NCBI RefSeq assembly: GCF_008711175.1
Contig: NZ_VWNF01000011.1
Span: 588,653-652,652 of the forward strand
Direction of reading: 5' to 3'
Length of the DNA: 64,000 nt
DNA from: Nesterenkonia ebinurensis
Lineage (GTDB): Bacteria; Actinomycetota; Actinomycetes; Actinomycetales; Micrococcaceae
The notes beneath the pieces are model-generated. The model was given only the letters and a program-made list of their open reading frames with translations. It made no database searches and had not been told where the DNA came from. Below are positions 7,211 to 16,109 of the stretch, one piece after another. How positions within the stretch are numbered: the stretch's first letter is position 1; each line of letters starts with the position of its first letter. The translations under genes were made by a program, and so were the position numbers.

Positions 7211-7947
7211 GGAGTCTGGTCGCTATTGTCCCAGAGGTGCCGATCGGAGAGCAGCATGAAGTCTTTGAGCAGCTCATTGCCTTCCACCTTCACACTCCAG
7301 CTGGGCCGGATGAAATCGCTCTTAGCCATGCGGTAGGCGATCTCCCACTCCGGCTGTTTGCCGTGGGCGTCGGTGACCCGCTTAGTGCCGCACTGGAAGT
7401 AACCCAGAGACTCCGAGACCCGTTTGGAGGGCTCATTCCAGTCGTAGGCGCCGGACTGGGCGTACTCGGCGTCGAAGTGATCGAAGGCCCAGAGCAGGGC
7501 AGCAGCCCGCTGCTCCTTACCGTAGCCTTTGCCCTGCTGGTCGGCGCGTAGCCAGCTGGCGGTCTCAAGGGAGCGCAGCACCCGGTACTTCTCCGCCCAA
7601 ACATCCTGCATACCGATCAGCGGGCCCTCGCTGCCGTCCTCGCTGCGGACGAAGACCGCCAGCATCAGATACCAGGAATCCGGGCCGATGGCCGGGCGCC
7701 TGGACCACAGCCAGGTCAGCGAGTTCTTGGCGATATCCGTAGGCGTGTTCTCATCCCAAGGCGAGGCAAAGGAGTTCCGCGGTCCTTTCATGATCCCCGA
7801 GGAGGCCGCAGCCACATAGGCGCCGAAATCGGTTTCACGCACCTGGCGCAGGATCAGCCGCGGGGAAATGATCCGCAGTCCGAAGACCGGCCAGACCTCC
7901 TCCAGCGAAAGGGAGGGATCATCCTTGGGAACCCTGAACTCTGCCAT
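7207..7947 (-). CDS. GNAT-family acetyltransferase (RimJ/RimL-like)
   Basis: The protein has 246 residues. The N-terminal half has LRIISPRLILRQVRETDFGAY, typical of protein or amino-sugar N-acetyltransferases of the Acetyltransf_3 group. The acetyl-CoA-binding part includes DQQGKGYGKEQRAAALLWAF, followed by NEPSKRVSESLGY, the usual 'N-x-S-x-R-x-x-x-x-x-G(F/Y)' helix. The start ATG at 7947 is clear. No partner gene is evident; the MerR/MFS pair follows on the same strand. The substrate is unknown. Confidence 0.85.
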   Translation of the reverse strand: MAEFRVPKDDPSLSLEEVWPVFGLRIISPRLILRQVRETDFGAYVAAASSGIMKGPRNSFASPWDENTPTDIAKNSLTWLWSRRPAIGPDSWYLMLAVFVRSEDGSEGPLIGMQDVWAEKYRVLRSLETASWLRADQQGKGYGKEQRAAALLWAFDHFDAEYAQSGAYDWNEPSKRVSESLGYFQCGTKRVTDAHGKQPEWEIAYRMAKSDFIRPSWSVKVEGNELLKDFMLLSDRHLWDNSDQTP

Positions 7948-8096
7948 AGGGCCACTTTATCCCTGCCGCATAAAACTCAGGTGCCCAAACTGAGGAGATA
8001 ACCCACAGAAAACACGCTTATTCCTCCAGTTGAGACGCGCAAGTCTGCAGAGAGGTGCCGTGGTCGGTGCGGGTCCCGGAGGGCAAGGGTTCCGCT

Positions 8097-9533
8097 TCAG
8101 CGGGGTGAGAGCCGGAACTCCAGGGAAAAATTGTCCAGCAGGGCGGGCAGGTTCCCCGGCTCCAGCTCATGGCTGGTCAGCTCGATGCCCCGGTTCCCCA
8201 CGATCTCCGCGATGAAGTTGGAGGTCAGCAGCAGCACCAGGTGCCGGCCGGGGCAGATCCCGGGGCCGCCGCTGAAGGGCACCAGTGGCCACTCCTCGCG
8301 GGTGCGCTCGTGATCCCAGACCTCCGGGGCGAACCGGTGGGCGAAGTCCAGGTTGTTCTCGTCCCGGTGGAAGAAGGGAGCGAAGATCAGCACCGTGGTC
8401 CCGGCCGGCATCACGCCATGTTCAAACTCCACCTCCCGGGTGGTCTCGCGAAGGATCATCGGGGTGGTGGCCCACAGCCGCAGCGACTCCAGCACCGTGG
8501 CCCGCAGCAGCGGCAACATCGGAGCTTTGGCGCCGGCCTGATCCTGAATCTGGTACCGAGCGGCATCCAGCCGGTCCTGGTGGGCTGCCAGCAGCGCCAG
8601 CCCCCGGTAGCTGGCCATCCCCGCCGGATCGAAGGCAAACAGCCACTGGGGGATCTGTTGCACATTCTCATCCCGGGAGGTGTCGGCCTCCCCGGCGGCC
8701 TCCATCTGCTTCATGAATGCAGCCAAGCTGCCCGGCTCGGCTTTCTCCACCGCCTGCTCAATCCGCTGCAGAATCTCAGACCGCGCACCCTTGTCCACGG
8801 GGCGCAGGAAGGCGAAGTTCCCCCGCTTGCGCTGGGTCTGCATCAGCTCAATCAGCTCTGCGCCATCCCGGTAGGAGTCGCCCAGCACCACCCGGTTGAC
8901 CAGACGGAACCAGGCAGTGAAGTAAGTGTCGTAGTCGAGCTGGCCGGCGTCGTCGTTGTTTGCAATCTCGGCCAACAGGGCGGCGGCTTCTTCGCGCACC
9001 GCGGGCATGAACTGCTCCGCCATCCGGTGGATGGGATGGTTGTGGTCCAACAACTGCTCATTGACCTCACGGCGCCGCGCCCGGTCCGCGCCTTCGGAGA
9101 TCAGCGCGACCTTCGGCTCAAAGTGCTTCAGGGCGTGGACCTTCAGCGTCTCCGCAGTGGCGAAAGGCTCCGGAGACTCCTCCAGGATCCGGTGCACATG
9201 GTCGGGATCCAGCACCGTAGCCATGTTCCGCCCGGGCACAGCCAGCATCAGCGGGCCGCGGCCGTACTTCTGGGCCATGGTCTGCATACGCTTGACCGCC
9301 CGAGCCTCCAGGCCCAGCCGCTCCACCGCTGAGACCACTTTGGGCCGGCGGATGATGGGGCCCTTAATAATCATGGGCAGCTCCACCTCGGCGAGCACCG
9401 CGGCGGTCTCAGCTGCAGTGGCCTTGGGCAGAGGGTTCTTCACGGCAGTCTGGTCAGTGGCATAGCTGGACTCCACTACACGGTGGCTGCCGGTGTTCGG
9501 GTGTGCAGGGTTTCGATGTGACACGGGGTGCAA
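8097..9533 (-). CDS. Cytochrome P450
   Basis: This is a soluble bacterial-type P450 of about 478 residues. The heme-thiolate loop is PFSGGPGICPGRH near residue 419, with the proximal Cys at about 427; the helix K ExxR motif is ESLR. The I-helix region reads AFDPAGMAS, so the usual acid-Thr pair is replaced by Pro-Ala and a Ser, which may alter oxygen activation. The N-terminal 30-50 residues look unstructured. The start is uncertain: TTG at 9533 is the longest, and GTG at 9476 is an alternative with no better ribosome site. No ferredoxin or reductase gene is adjacent, so redox partners must be encoded elsewhere. The substrate is unknown. Confidence 0.88.
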   Translation of the reverse strand: MHPVSHRNPAHPNTGSHRVVESSYATDQTAVKNPLPKATAAETAAVLAEVELPMIIKGPIIRRPKVVSAVERLGLEARAVKRMQTMAQKYGRGPLMLAVPGRNMATVLDPDHVHRILEESPEPFATAETLKVHALKHFEPKVALISEGADRARRREVNEQLLDHNHPIHRMAEQFMPAVREEAAALLAEIANNDDAGQLDYDTYFTAWFRLVNRVVLGDSYRDGAELIELMQTQRKRGNFAFLRPVDKGARSEILQRIEQAVEKAEPGSLAAFMKQMEAAGEADTSRDENVQQIPQWLFAFDPAGMASYRGLALLAAHQDRLDAARYQIQDQAGAKAPMLPLLRATVLESLRLWATTPMILRETTREVEFEHGVMPAGTTVLIFAPFFHRDENNLDFAHRFAPEVWDHERTREEWPLVPFSGGPGICPGRHLVLLLTSNFIAEIVGNRGIELTSHELEPGNLPALLDNFSLEFRLSPR

Positions 9534-9610
9534 CTCACAATCTCACTCGCTTCATGTACCGGTATTCCCTACATCATCACCCTGACCTGGGAAAAGACTC
9601 CACACGACGA

Positions 9611-9766
9611 CGCCCGACTCAACCGAGGGAAGCCCCCAGCTCAGCTGGGAGATGCCGAGACCCGACTGAGCCGAGTGGCATGCAGCGCTTGCGGCGCAAT
9701 GCCCGAGGCGATTCAGGGTTGCCCGAATGCGGGCAGACGATTGAAGAGCCTGAGCGAAGCGACACC
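9611..9766 (+). repeat. Dispersed repeat, copy 4 (diverged, upstream of cstA)
   Basis: It starts CGCCCGACTCAACCGAGGG and ends TGAGCGAAGCGACACC. The core GCGCTTGCGGCGCAATG is conserved, but one base is missing in the CCCGAATGCGGGC part, so the second CxxC is lost when translated. It occupies the middle of the 369-bp gap (9534-9902) between the divergent P450 and cstA genes, whose promoters must therefore lie around or within it. I see no gene in the rest of the gap. Confidence 0.75.
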
Positions 9767-9902
9767 ACCACAGTCACTCATACGTGGCGTGTATCACACA
9801 GTGCCCATATACTGGACCTGCGAAACCTAAAAGTTACGCCGGTCACATGCAGACGTAATATGTCCGGCGGCACTTACACCAACGGATCACTCAGGAGCCA
9901 CC

Positions 9903-11621
9903 ATGGACGCACCAAACTCACTGGTGCTGGCCGTCATCGGCGTCGCGATGATGCTGGCCGGATACTTCCTCTACTCAAAGTTCCTGGCGAAGAGGGTCTA
10001 CAAACTCAATGCTGAGTTCAAGACCCCTTCCCATCAATTCGAAGACGGTGTGGACTATGTGCCCACCAACCGCTACATCCTCTGGGGACACCACTTCACC
10101 TCAGTAGCCGGCGCAGCCCCCATTGTGGGCCCAGCCGTGGCAGTGATCTGGGGCTGGCTGCCCGCCTTCCTCTGGGTCACTCTGGGCACGGTGTTCATGG
10201 CCGGTATGCATGACTTCGGCACCTTGTGGGCCTCCGTGCGCAATAAGGGGAAGTCCATGGGGGCGCTCTCGGGCACCTATATCGGCAATCGCGGACGAAA
10301 CCTGTTCCTGGTGGTCATCTTCCTGCTGATCCTGATGGTGCTGGCTGCCTTTGCCGTGGTCATCTCCAACCTTCTGGTGGCCCAGCCCGGGGCGGTCATC
10401 CCCACCTGGGGTGCCCTGGTGGTCGCCGTGCTGGTCGGCCAAGCCATCTACCGATTCAAATGGAACCTGATCGTGGTGACAGCTGTGGGCGTCATCGCAC
10501 TCTACGGACTGATCCTGCTGGGCAACGCCTACCCGATCTCGCTGCCCGAGGAGGGTGCCTTCGGCCTGACTCCCAATGCCATCTGGATCATCCTGCTGTT
10601 CATCTACTCCGGCATCGCCTCGATGCTTCCAGTGTGGGTGCTGCTGCAGCCGCGTGACTTCATCAACGGAGTACAGCTGTTCGTCGGTCTGGGCATCATT
10701 TACGGCGCAGTCCTGCTGGCCACCCCTACTGTGGTGGCACCGGCAGTCAACGACGCCGTCCCAGCCGACACTCCCTCCATCGTTCCTCTGCTGTTCGTCA
10801 CCATCGCCTGTGGCGCGATTTCGGGGTTCCACGGGATCGTCTCCTCGGGCACCAGCTCCAAGCAGCTGAACAAGGAGACCGACGCCCGTTTCGTGGGCTA
10901 CTTCGGCGCGGTCGGCGAAGGCCTGCTGGCCCTGGGCGCGATCATCGCCACCACTGCTGGCTTTCAGAGCCTCACCCAGTGGCGCGAGGTCTATGACTCC
11001 TTCTCCTCCGGCGGTGTGCCGCTGTTCGTGGAGGGCGGGGCGAACATTCTCAACGCTGGCCTCGGCCTGCCTCAGGGGCTGGCGGCAACCATCCTGGCCA
11101 CTATGGCCATTCTGTTCGCAGCCACCACGCTGGACACTGCGACCCGTCTGAAACGGTTCGTGATCCAGGAGATCGGCCAGATCGCCGGGGTGAAGATCCC
11201 CACTCTGGCAGCCACCTTGATCGCCGTGGTGCTGGCCTTCGCGCTGACCTTCTCCCAAGGAGCAGACGCTTCCGGCGGAATGAGGCTGTGGCCGCTGTTC
11301 GGCACCACCAACCAGCTGCTGGCCGGACTGTCCCTGACCATCCTGACCGTGATGCTCATCCGCAAGGGCCGGCCGTTCCTACCGGTGCTGCTGCCTGCGG
11401 TGTTCGTGCTGTTCATGACGATCTACGCCGCCTTGGTGCAGCTGGTCGACCTCTTCCAAGCCGGGGACTGGCTGCTGTTCACCATCGATATAGTGATCGT
11501 GGTGGCTGCTACCTGGGTGCTACTGGAGGCTGTGATCTCCATGCTCGCCGCGTGGAAGGGCCCCAAGGACCCAGAGGACGACGTCGCCCTCACCGAGGAC
11601 CAGAAGCTCACCACCACGTAG
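9903..11621 (+). CDS. cstA: CstA-family carbon starvation / peptide or pyruvate transporter
   Basis: This integral membrane protein of 572 residues has about sixteen hydrophobic segments. CstA relatives import peptides or pyruvate under carbon limitation. The family blocks are clear: YVPTNRYILWGHHFTSVAGAAP early, then MAGMHDFGTLW, a central ISGFHGIVSSGTSSKQL and the late LWPLFGTTNQLLAGL. It is shorter than the E. coli protein of about 700 residues and belongs to the compact form common in Gram-positives. ATG at 9903 follows AGGAGCC. The next two genes follow within 10 bp, so the three form one operon. Confidence 0.93.
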   Translation: MDAPNSLVLAVIGVAMMLAGYFLYSKFLAKRVYKLNAEFKTPSHQFEDGVDYVPTNRYILWGHHFTSVAGAAPIVGPAVAVIWGWLPAFLWVTLGTVFMAGMHDFGTLWASVRNKGKSMGALSGTYIGNRGRNLFLVVIFLLILMVLAAFAVVISNLLVAQPGAVIPTWGALVVAVLVGQAIYRFKWNLIVVTAVGVIALYGLILLGNAYPISLPEEGAFGLTPNAIWIILLFIYSGIASMLPVWVLLQPRDFINGVQLFVGLGIIYGAVLLATPTVVAPAVNDAVPADTPSIVPLLFVTIACGAISGFHGIVSSGTSSKQLNKETDARFVGYFGAVGEGLLALGAIIATTAGFQSLTQWREVYDSFSSGGVPLFVEGGANILNAGLGLPQGLAATILATMAILFAATTLDTATRLKRFVIQEIGQIAGVKIPTLAATLIAVVLAFALTFSQGADASGGMRLWPLFGTTNQLLAGLSLTILTVMLIRKGRPFLPVLLPAVFVLFMTIYAALVQLVDLFQAGDWLLFTIDIVIVVAATWVLLEAVISMLAAWKGPKDPEDDVALTEDQKLTTT

Positions 11622-11630
11622 AGTACGGTT

Positions 11631-11966
11631 ATGCACGGCTTTGGGCGTGAAGGCCGGCGCCGGCGCAACCGGCCGAAAGCCGAGCGGGACCTGGTCCCGC
11701 CGGCGGGGCCAGCGCGCTGGTTCCAGCGAGCTGAGAGGGGGCTGCGTGAGTTCTACGTGGCCCCCTATCGGCGCGTCTTCGCCCGGGCCAAGCGTGACGA
11801 GGAAGATCTGTTCATGATGCTGGTGCTCTCTGAAGCGCTCGGTGTGCCGAATCCGGCCTCCGGGGCCACCCTGGAGCTGCTGCCGGAGATGCTGGACCGC
11901 ATGCACGACTGGCATATTCGGCAGGGTCTGGACCGCTCCCCGATGGACGGCATGCAGTGCTGCTAG
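11631..11966 (+). CDS. Small 'cory-CC-star'-type protein ending in Cys-Cys
   Basis: The protein has 111 residues with a basic N-terminus (RRRRNRPKAERD), a conserved-looking block around FYVAPYRRVFARAKRDEEDLFMMLVLSEALGVPNP, and an absolute C-terminus GMQCC. Small actinobacterial proteins ending in Cys-Cys-stop are known as cory-CC-star proteins; their function is not established. It begins 9 bp after cstA and its stop overlaps the start of the ArsA-like ATPase, so it is coupled to both. A role in assembly or regulation of CstA, in place of the YbdD/YjiX partner seen elsewhere, is my inference. Confidence 0.75.
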   Translation: MHGFGREGRRRRNRPKAERDLVPPAGPARWFQRAERGLREFYVAPYRRVFARAKRDEEDLFMMLVLSEALGVPNPASGATLELLPEMLDRMHDWHIRQGLDRSPMDGMQCC

Positions 11967-12931
11967 AGCTGGCGGCAGACCGCAGCCTGCTGTTCATCGG
12001 CGGCAAGGGTGGGGTCGGCAAGACTTCAGTCTCTTCTGCCCTGGGCCTACACCAGGCACGGGCTGGCCGGCGGGTGCTGCTGGTCTCCACTGATCCCGCG
12101 CACAACCTGGGCCACCTCTGGGACCGGCCAGTAGGTGATGAACCGGTGCTGCTGGCTGATGACGGTGGCTCGGGAGTCTTGGCCGGGGTGGAGATCGATC
12201 CCACCGCCACCATCGAACACCACCTGGCCCAGGTGGGGCAGACCCTGCGCGACTTCATGCCGGATCACCTGCACAAGCAGGTGGATGCTCATCTTCATCT
12301 GGCCCGATCCTCCCCCGGCACCCATGAGTCGGCCATTCTGGAACGGATCGCCGAGGTGGTGGAGCTGGCTGAGCGGGACTATGACCTGATGATCTTCGAC
12401 ACCGCCCCCTCCGGGCACACCGCCCGGCTGCTTGCTCTGCCGGAGATCATGTCTGCCTGGACCGAGGGGCTGCTGAACCGGCGCACCAAGGCGGAGAAGT
12501 TCGGTGCGGCCATCCGTGCCCTGGACAATGACGATCCGGAGAGCTCCGAGGGCGCCAATCGGGACCGCCGGATCCGTCAGGTACTCACCCAGCGGCGGGG
12601 AAAATTCGAGAAGCTGCGCGGGCTGATCACTGATCCCATCCTGTGCAGCTTTGTCATTGTGGTCACTGCTGAGCGAGTGCCGGTGCTGGAGTCAGCTGAG
12701 CTGTTTCACCAGCTTGAGCGGCTGGGAGTGAAGGTGGGCGGCGTCGTGGTCAATCGTCTCTCCCCCCTCGATCAGGGCGAGTTCTTAGCCGCCAAACGTA
12801 CCCAAGAGGAGGAGCAGCTGGGCAAGCTCGGCACACTGCTGCCCGGGGCAGATATCCTCACCCTGCCGATGCTGGGTGGTGATCTGGTGGGCGAGCCCGC
12901 CGTGGCGCAGCTGGCTGATCAGCTGCGCTGA
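11957..12931 (+). CDS. ArsA/Get3-family ATPase
   Basis: The protein has 324 residues and a deviant Walker A GGKGGVGKTS (about residues 15-24), the switch STDPAHNL, and the FDTAPSGHTARLL block typical of ArsA/Get3 P-loop ATPases. There is one ATPase half only, as in Get3, not the double ArsA form. No CxxC zinc motif was noticed. GTG at 11957 overlaps the end of the CC-star gene by 10 bp. With no arsB, arsC or arsR nearby, arsenite export is unlikely. The context suggests a role in handling the CC-star protein or the CstA transporter. Confidence 0.85.
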   Translation: MLLELAADRSLLFIGGKGGVGKTSVSSALGLHQARAGRRVLLVSTDPAHNLGHLWDRPVGDEPVLLADDGGSGVLAGVEIDPTATIEHHLAQVGQTLRDFMPDHLHKQVDAHLHLARSSPGTHESAILERIAEVVELAERDYDLMIFDTAPSGHTARLLALPEIMSAWTEGLLNRRTKAEKFGAAIRALDNDDPESSEGANRDRRIRQVLTQRRGKFEKLRGLITDPILCSFVIVVTAERVPVLESAELFHQLERLGVKVGGVVVNRLSPLDQGEFLAAKRTQEEEQLGKLGTLLPGADILTLPMLGGDLVGEPAVAQLADQLR

Positions 12932-12960
12932 GCTGGTCCCGGGGGGCGCAGGTGTGGCAT

Positions 12961-13884
12961 CTAAAGGGCTGCGACCGCATCCCCCTTCAGAATCGAGTTC
13001 AGCACATCGACCAGGCCGTCCTCATCGACAGTGCCGGTGATCTCATCGGCAACCTCCTTGACCTCGGGCACAGCCTGCCCCATCGCTACCCCCCGGTGGG
13101 CCCATTGCAGCATCTCGATATCGTTGCGCCCGTCCCCGCAGGCTACGGTGGACTCCATTGGGGCACCGAGCTTCTCGCGGAGCTTCTCCAGGGACGAGGC
13201 CTTGGTGACCCCGTCGGCGGCGATATCGATCCACGCTGACCAGCCCACTGAGTAGCTGACCCCCTGCAGCCCGATATCCTTGACCGCCCGGGCAAACTCG
13301 TGAGCCGTGGCGTCGTCGGAGTTCACCACCAGCCGGACCGCCTCAGCGCGCTTCATCTGCTTCATACTCACCGGCTCCGGAATCAGTCCGAAGGTCAGAT
13401 CCTCGAACCGCTCGGTGGCAATGAAATGCCCGGCGGAGGTCTCAATGGCGAACCGGGCGGTGGAGAGCCGCTTGTTCAGGGCCTTCAACGCCGGACTCGG
13501 GTCGAAGGCCTGCTGATCGATCACCTCATAGCCATCCTCCAGCCCGCCGTCCTCGGGAGGGCGAGCATCGATGCGCAGGGTCACCCCACCGTTGGAGCAG
13601 ACCGCATAGCCGTGGGTGATGCCGAAGGTCTCGATGATCGGCAACGTGGCCTGCAGCGAGCGCCCGGTGGCAATCACCACCGTGTTCCCGTCTGCCACCA
13701 CAGCGCGCCCGGCCTGCTTGACCGCCTCGGACATGTACCCGTCATGGTTCACGATGGTCCCGTCAATGTCCAGGCACACCATCTTGGTGCCCGGCTGGTG
13801 CACAAAGCTGCCGCCCAGCCCGGCCGCCGGACGGGAAAAGTCTGCCTGCCGCTTGCTGTGCGGAGTCTCTACTGGTGAATTCAT
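12961..13884 (-). CDS. HAD-superfamily hydrolase (Cof type)
   Basis: This is a soluble phosphatase of 307 residues when started at ATG 13884. The catalytic motif I is CLDIDGTIV (nucleophile and acid Asp), motif II is VIATGRS, and the C-terminal motifs III and IV are KASSLEKL and VACGDGRNDIEML. The large cap inserted between motifs II and III marks the Cof/IIB class, which dephosphorylates sugar phosphates, flavin precursors or other metabolites. A longer start at 13965 would include an unlikely tail. It converges on the arsA-like gene and is divergent from the epimerase gene. Confidence 0.88.
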   Translation of the reverse strand: MNSPVETPHSKRQADFSRPAAGLGGSFVHQPGTKMVCLDIDGTIVNHDGYMSEAVKQAGRAVVADGNTVVIATGRSLQATLPIIETFGITHGYAVCSNGGVTLRIDARPPEDGGLEDGYEVIDQQAFDPSPALKALNKRLSTARFAIETSAGHFIATERFEDLTFGLIPEPVSMKQMKRAEAVRLVVNSDDATAHEFARAVKDIGLQGVSYSVGWSAWIDIAADGVTKASSLEKLREKLGAPMESTVACGDGRNDIEMLQWAHRGVAMGQAVPEVKEVADEITGTVDEDGLVDVLNSILKGDAVAAL

Positions 13885-13983
13885 AGGGCCATTAGTGTAC
13901 GACGCCGCGCAACCCCAAAAGTGGGCAACTGAGCAGGGGTTAGTTAGTGTTGTCCCAGAATTCACGCGAAGGAGACCACCACT

Positions 13984-14964
13984 ATGACCGCCTCTGCACC
14001 CAATGTCACCATCTCAGCCGGCGGGTACTCCGCTGCGATCGCCACCCGCGGCGGTGCGCTGCTGAGCCTGACCAGCCAGGATCCCGCCACAGGCACCCCG
14101 CAGAACCTCATCGTGCCACTGGAGCGCTCAACACAAGAGGGAGCAGGGGACCCGGGAGCCCCGCAGGAGGTGCCGGGAAACGAACGAACAGGCTTCCTCG
14201 GCGCGGTGCTGGCGCCCTGGCCCAACCGGGTGGTCAAGGCCAGCTACAGCTACGGAGACGCTGAGTACGCACTGGAGTCCAATGAGGAAGAGACCGGGGC
14301 TGCCATCCACGGGCTGCTCTACGACACCCAGCTGGGCATCCAGTACCAGCGGGAATCGGAGGTGCACCTTGCCGGAGTCATCGAACCCACTGCCGGCTAC
14401 CCCTTCCGGCTGGAAGTGGTGCTGGTGTACCGGGTCGCCGGCCACCTGGGGCTCACCACCACCCTGAGCACAAGGTATACACCAATCGAAGAAGACGGTG
14501 ACGATTCGGTGCTGCCCACTGCCCCCTATGGCGCCGGCTTCCATCCCTATCTCACCGCAGCGGACGCCCCGCTGAAGTCCTGCCGGCTGCGGCTTCCGGC
14601 CAAAACCGTGGTAAAGACCAAGCCCAGCGGCAAGGTAGTAGGCTCCAACCCGGTTGCCGGCGACCTAGATCTCACCGACGGCCCCCTACTGGCAGGCCTG
14701 CGGATTGACCATGCCTATACCGGGCTGCCGGAGGAGGGCTGGAGCGCAGAGCTGCTGCACGGGCCCAGCGGTTTCATGGTGCGGATGATCTCTGACACCC
14801 CCTGGGCGCAGGTCTATACCGGCGAGCGGATTGACCGGGCCGGGGTAGCAGTGGAGCCGATGACCTGCCCACCGAACGCCTTCAACTCAGGGAAGGACCT
14901 GATTGAGCTCTCCCCCGGCCAATGGCACCGGGTGGGCTATTCGCTGGAGGCGTTCAGGCTGTAA
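13984..14964 (+). CDS. Aldose 1-epimerase family protein (GalM-like)
   Basis: The protein has 326 residues with the mutarotase beta-sandwich pattern. The N-terminal part has GFLGAVLAPWPNRV, the middle has AAIHGLLYD, PYGAGFHPYLT carries the central His, and VAVEPMTCPPNAFNSG is the late block with the catalytic Glu. These enzymes interconvert sugar anomers; some act on hexose phosphates. ATG at 13984 has a good ribosome site, GAAGGAG. It is convergent with the RIO kinase gene and does not appear to form an operon. Confidence 0.87.
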   Translation: MTASAPNVTISAGGYSAAIATRGGALLSLTSQDPATGTPQNLIVPLERSTQEGAGDPGAPQEVPGNERTGFLGAVLAPWPNRVVKASYSYGDAEYALESNEEETGAAIHGLLYDTQLGIQYQRESEVHLAGVIEPTAGYPFRLEVVLVYRVAGHLGLTTTLSTRYTPIEEDGDDSVLPTAPYGAGFHPYLTAADAPLKSCRLRLPAKTVVKTKPSGKVVGSNPVAGDLDLTDGPLLAGLRIDHAYTGLPEEGWSAELLHGPSGFMVRMISDTPWAQVYTGERIDRAGVAVEPMTCPPNAFNSGKDLIELSPGQWHRVGYSLEAFRL

Positions 14965-14970
14965 GGTCTA

Positions 14971-15804
14971 TCACCACATCTGTGCCACCAGGTCAGCGAA
15001 CAAGGCCTCTGGATCGGCATCTAAACCACGGCGGTTGAACCAGGTGGTCACATTCACAACATCCCGGTGGAGGAAGTCCAGGCTCATCGGGTTCACGGCC
15101 GCATCAATCACCTGAGGCAGATCGATGACCACAATTCTGCCGCCGTCATCGAGTAAGTTATACGGCGAGAAATCACCGTGCACATACCCCATGCGAGCGA
15201 AGGATTCCAGAATGCTCACCACTTGGTCGTAAGCCTCGGCAAGTTTTACTCCCGTTGGTCTGCTCTGGACAAGCCTTGGAGCAGCAACCCGGTCCTCTCC
15301 GATGAACTCCATCAGGATCTCAGTGCCGTTGATCTGCACCGGATAAGGGACGGCTACACCTGCCTTCCACGCCTTGACAAGCGCCTCGAATTCGGCGAAG
15401 GCCCATTCCCCGGCCGCCACGATTCGGCCAAAGGAGGACTTGCGTTTCATGGCACGGGCCTCCCGGCTGTCGCGGACTTCTCGCCCCTCTGTGTAGGCAG
15501 AGGATCGGTGGAAATCACTGTGTTGGGAGCCCAGAAAACGCTTAGCTGCCAGAAGACAGCCGGTGGTACCGGGGACCGCGCGTTCGATGAGGTGGACCTC
15601 GGCTTCTTTTCCGGATTTCACCACGCCGAGTTCGGTGTCGAAAGCACCGGCGGCGGTGACCAGCCAGTCAGGATGAGGACGCGGTCCGCGCTGAGTGGGG
15701 GTGACCTCGGTCCAGGTGGACCACCGTTGATCAGCCCCAGGTTGCAGTGGGACTGCATCAGAGTCAGGGTTAGAAAGATGTGTGCCTGTACGCACAGAAG
15801 ACAT
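14971..15804 (-). CDS. RIO-type protein kinase
   Basis: This atypical Ser/Thr kinase has 277 residues from ATG at 15804, which has GGAG at a suitable distance. It has the reduced RIO pattern: a glycine loop variant SGKEAEVHL, the catalytic loop VHGDFSPYNLL (Asp and Asn), and the metal loop VVIDLPQVID. RIO kinases act in ribosome maturation in archaea and eukaryotes; their role in bacteria is poorly known. A longer frame up to 15939 exists but lacks a good start signal. I see nothing in the gap from 15940 to 16109. Confidence 0.88.
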   Translation of the reverse strand: MSSVRTGTHLSNPDSDAVPLQPGADQRWSTWTEVTPTQRGPRPHPDWLVTAAGAFDTELGVVKSGKEAEVHLIERAVPGTTGCLLAAKRFLGSQHSDFHRSSAYTEGREVRDSREARAMKRKSSFGRIVAAGEWAFAEFEALVKAWKAGVAVPYPVQINGTEILMEFIGEDRVAAPRLVQSRPTGVKLAEAYDQVVSILESFARMGYVHGDFSPYNLLDDGGRIVVIDLPQVIDAAVNPMSLDFLHRDVVNVTTWFNRRGLDADPEALFADLVAQMW

Positions 15805-16109
15805 GTGGAGACGCTCCAGGATCGGGAGGTCGCCGAAGGTCAGAAAGCGGAAGCGACCTCGTTGAAAAGTGAAGGATACGGAGGCAGGACAAAGGCAGTC
15901 ATTGTGCTCCTCCTTCCAGTCGATCCGGAGCGCATACATTGCGCGGGGCTTCCATTACCGTAGCAGAACAGCCGGCGTCCTTCCCACCATCGCGGGCTTT
16001 GGTGCCACTCACACCCCAGCTGGATCTGATGCGCGCAGTGACTCCAGGCCGCAAGAAGCCCGTTGCAGGGTCGCCGAAGTAGTTCCGCCTGACTATTGTC
16101 GCCGAGCGG

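Noticed and set aside
8169..9332. Long open frame opposite the P450 gene
   Set aside because: It is a mirror frame caused by high GC at third positions; it has no motif, and the P450 on the other strand has intact catalytic residues.
10101..11258. Open frame opposite cstA
   Set aside because: CstA motifs on the plus strand are complete; the antisense frame has no recognisable domain.
11957..12931. Arsenite efflux system
   Set aside because: The ATPase has one P-loop half and no arsB, arsC, arsD or arsR neighbour, so an arsenic role is not supported.
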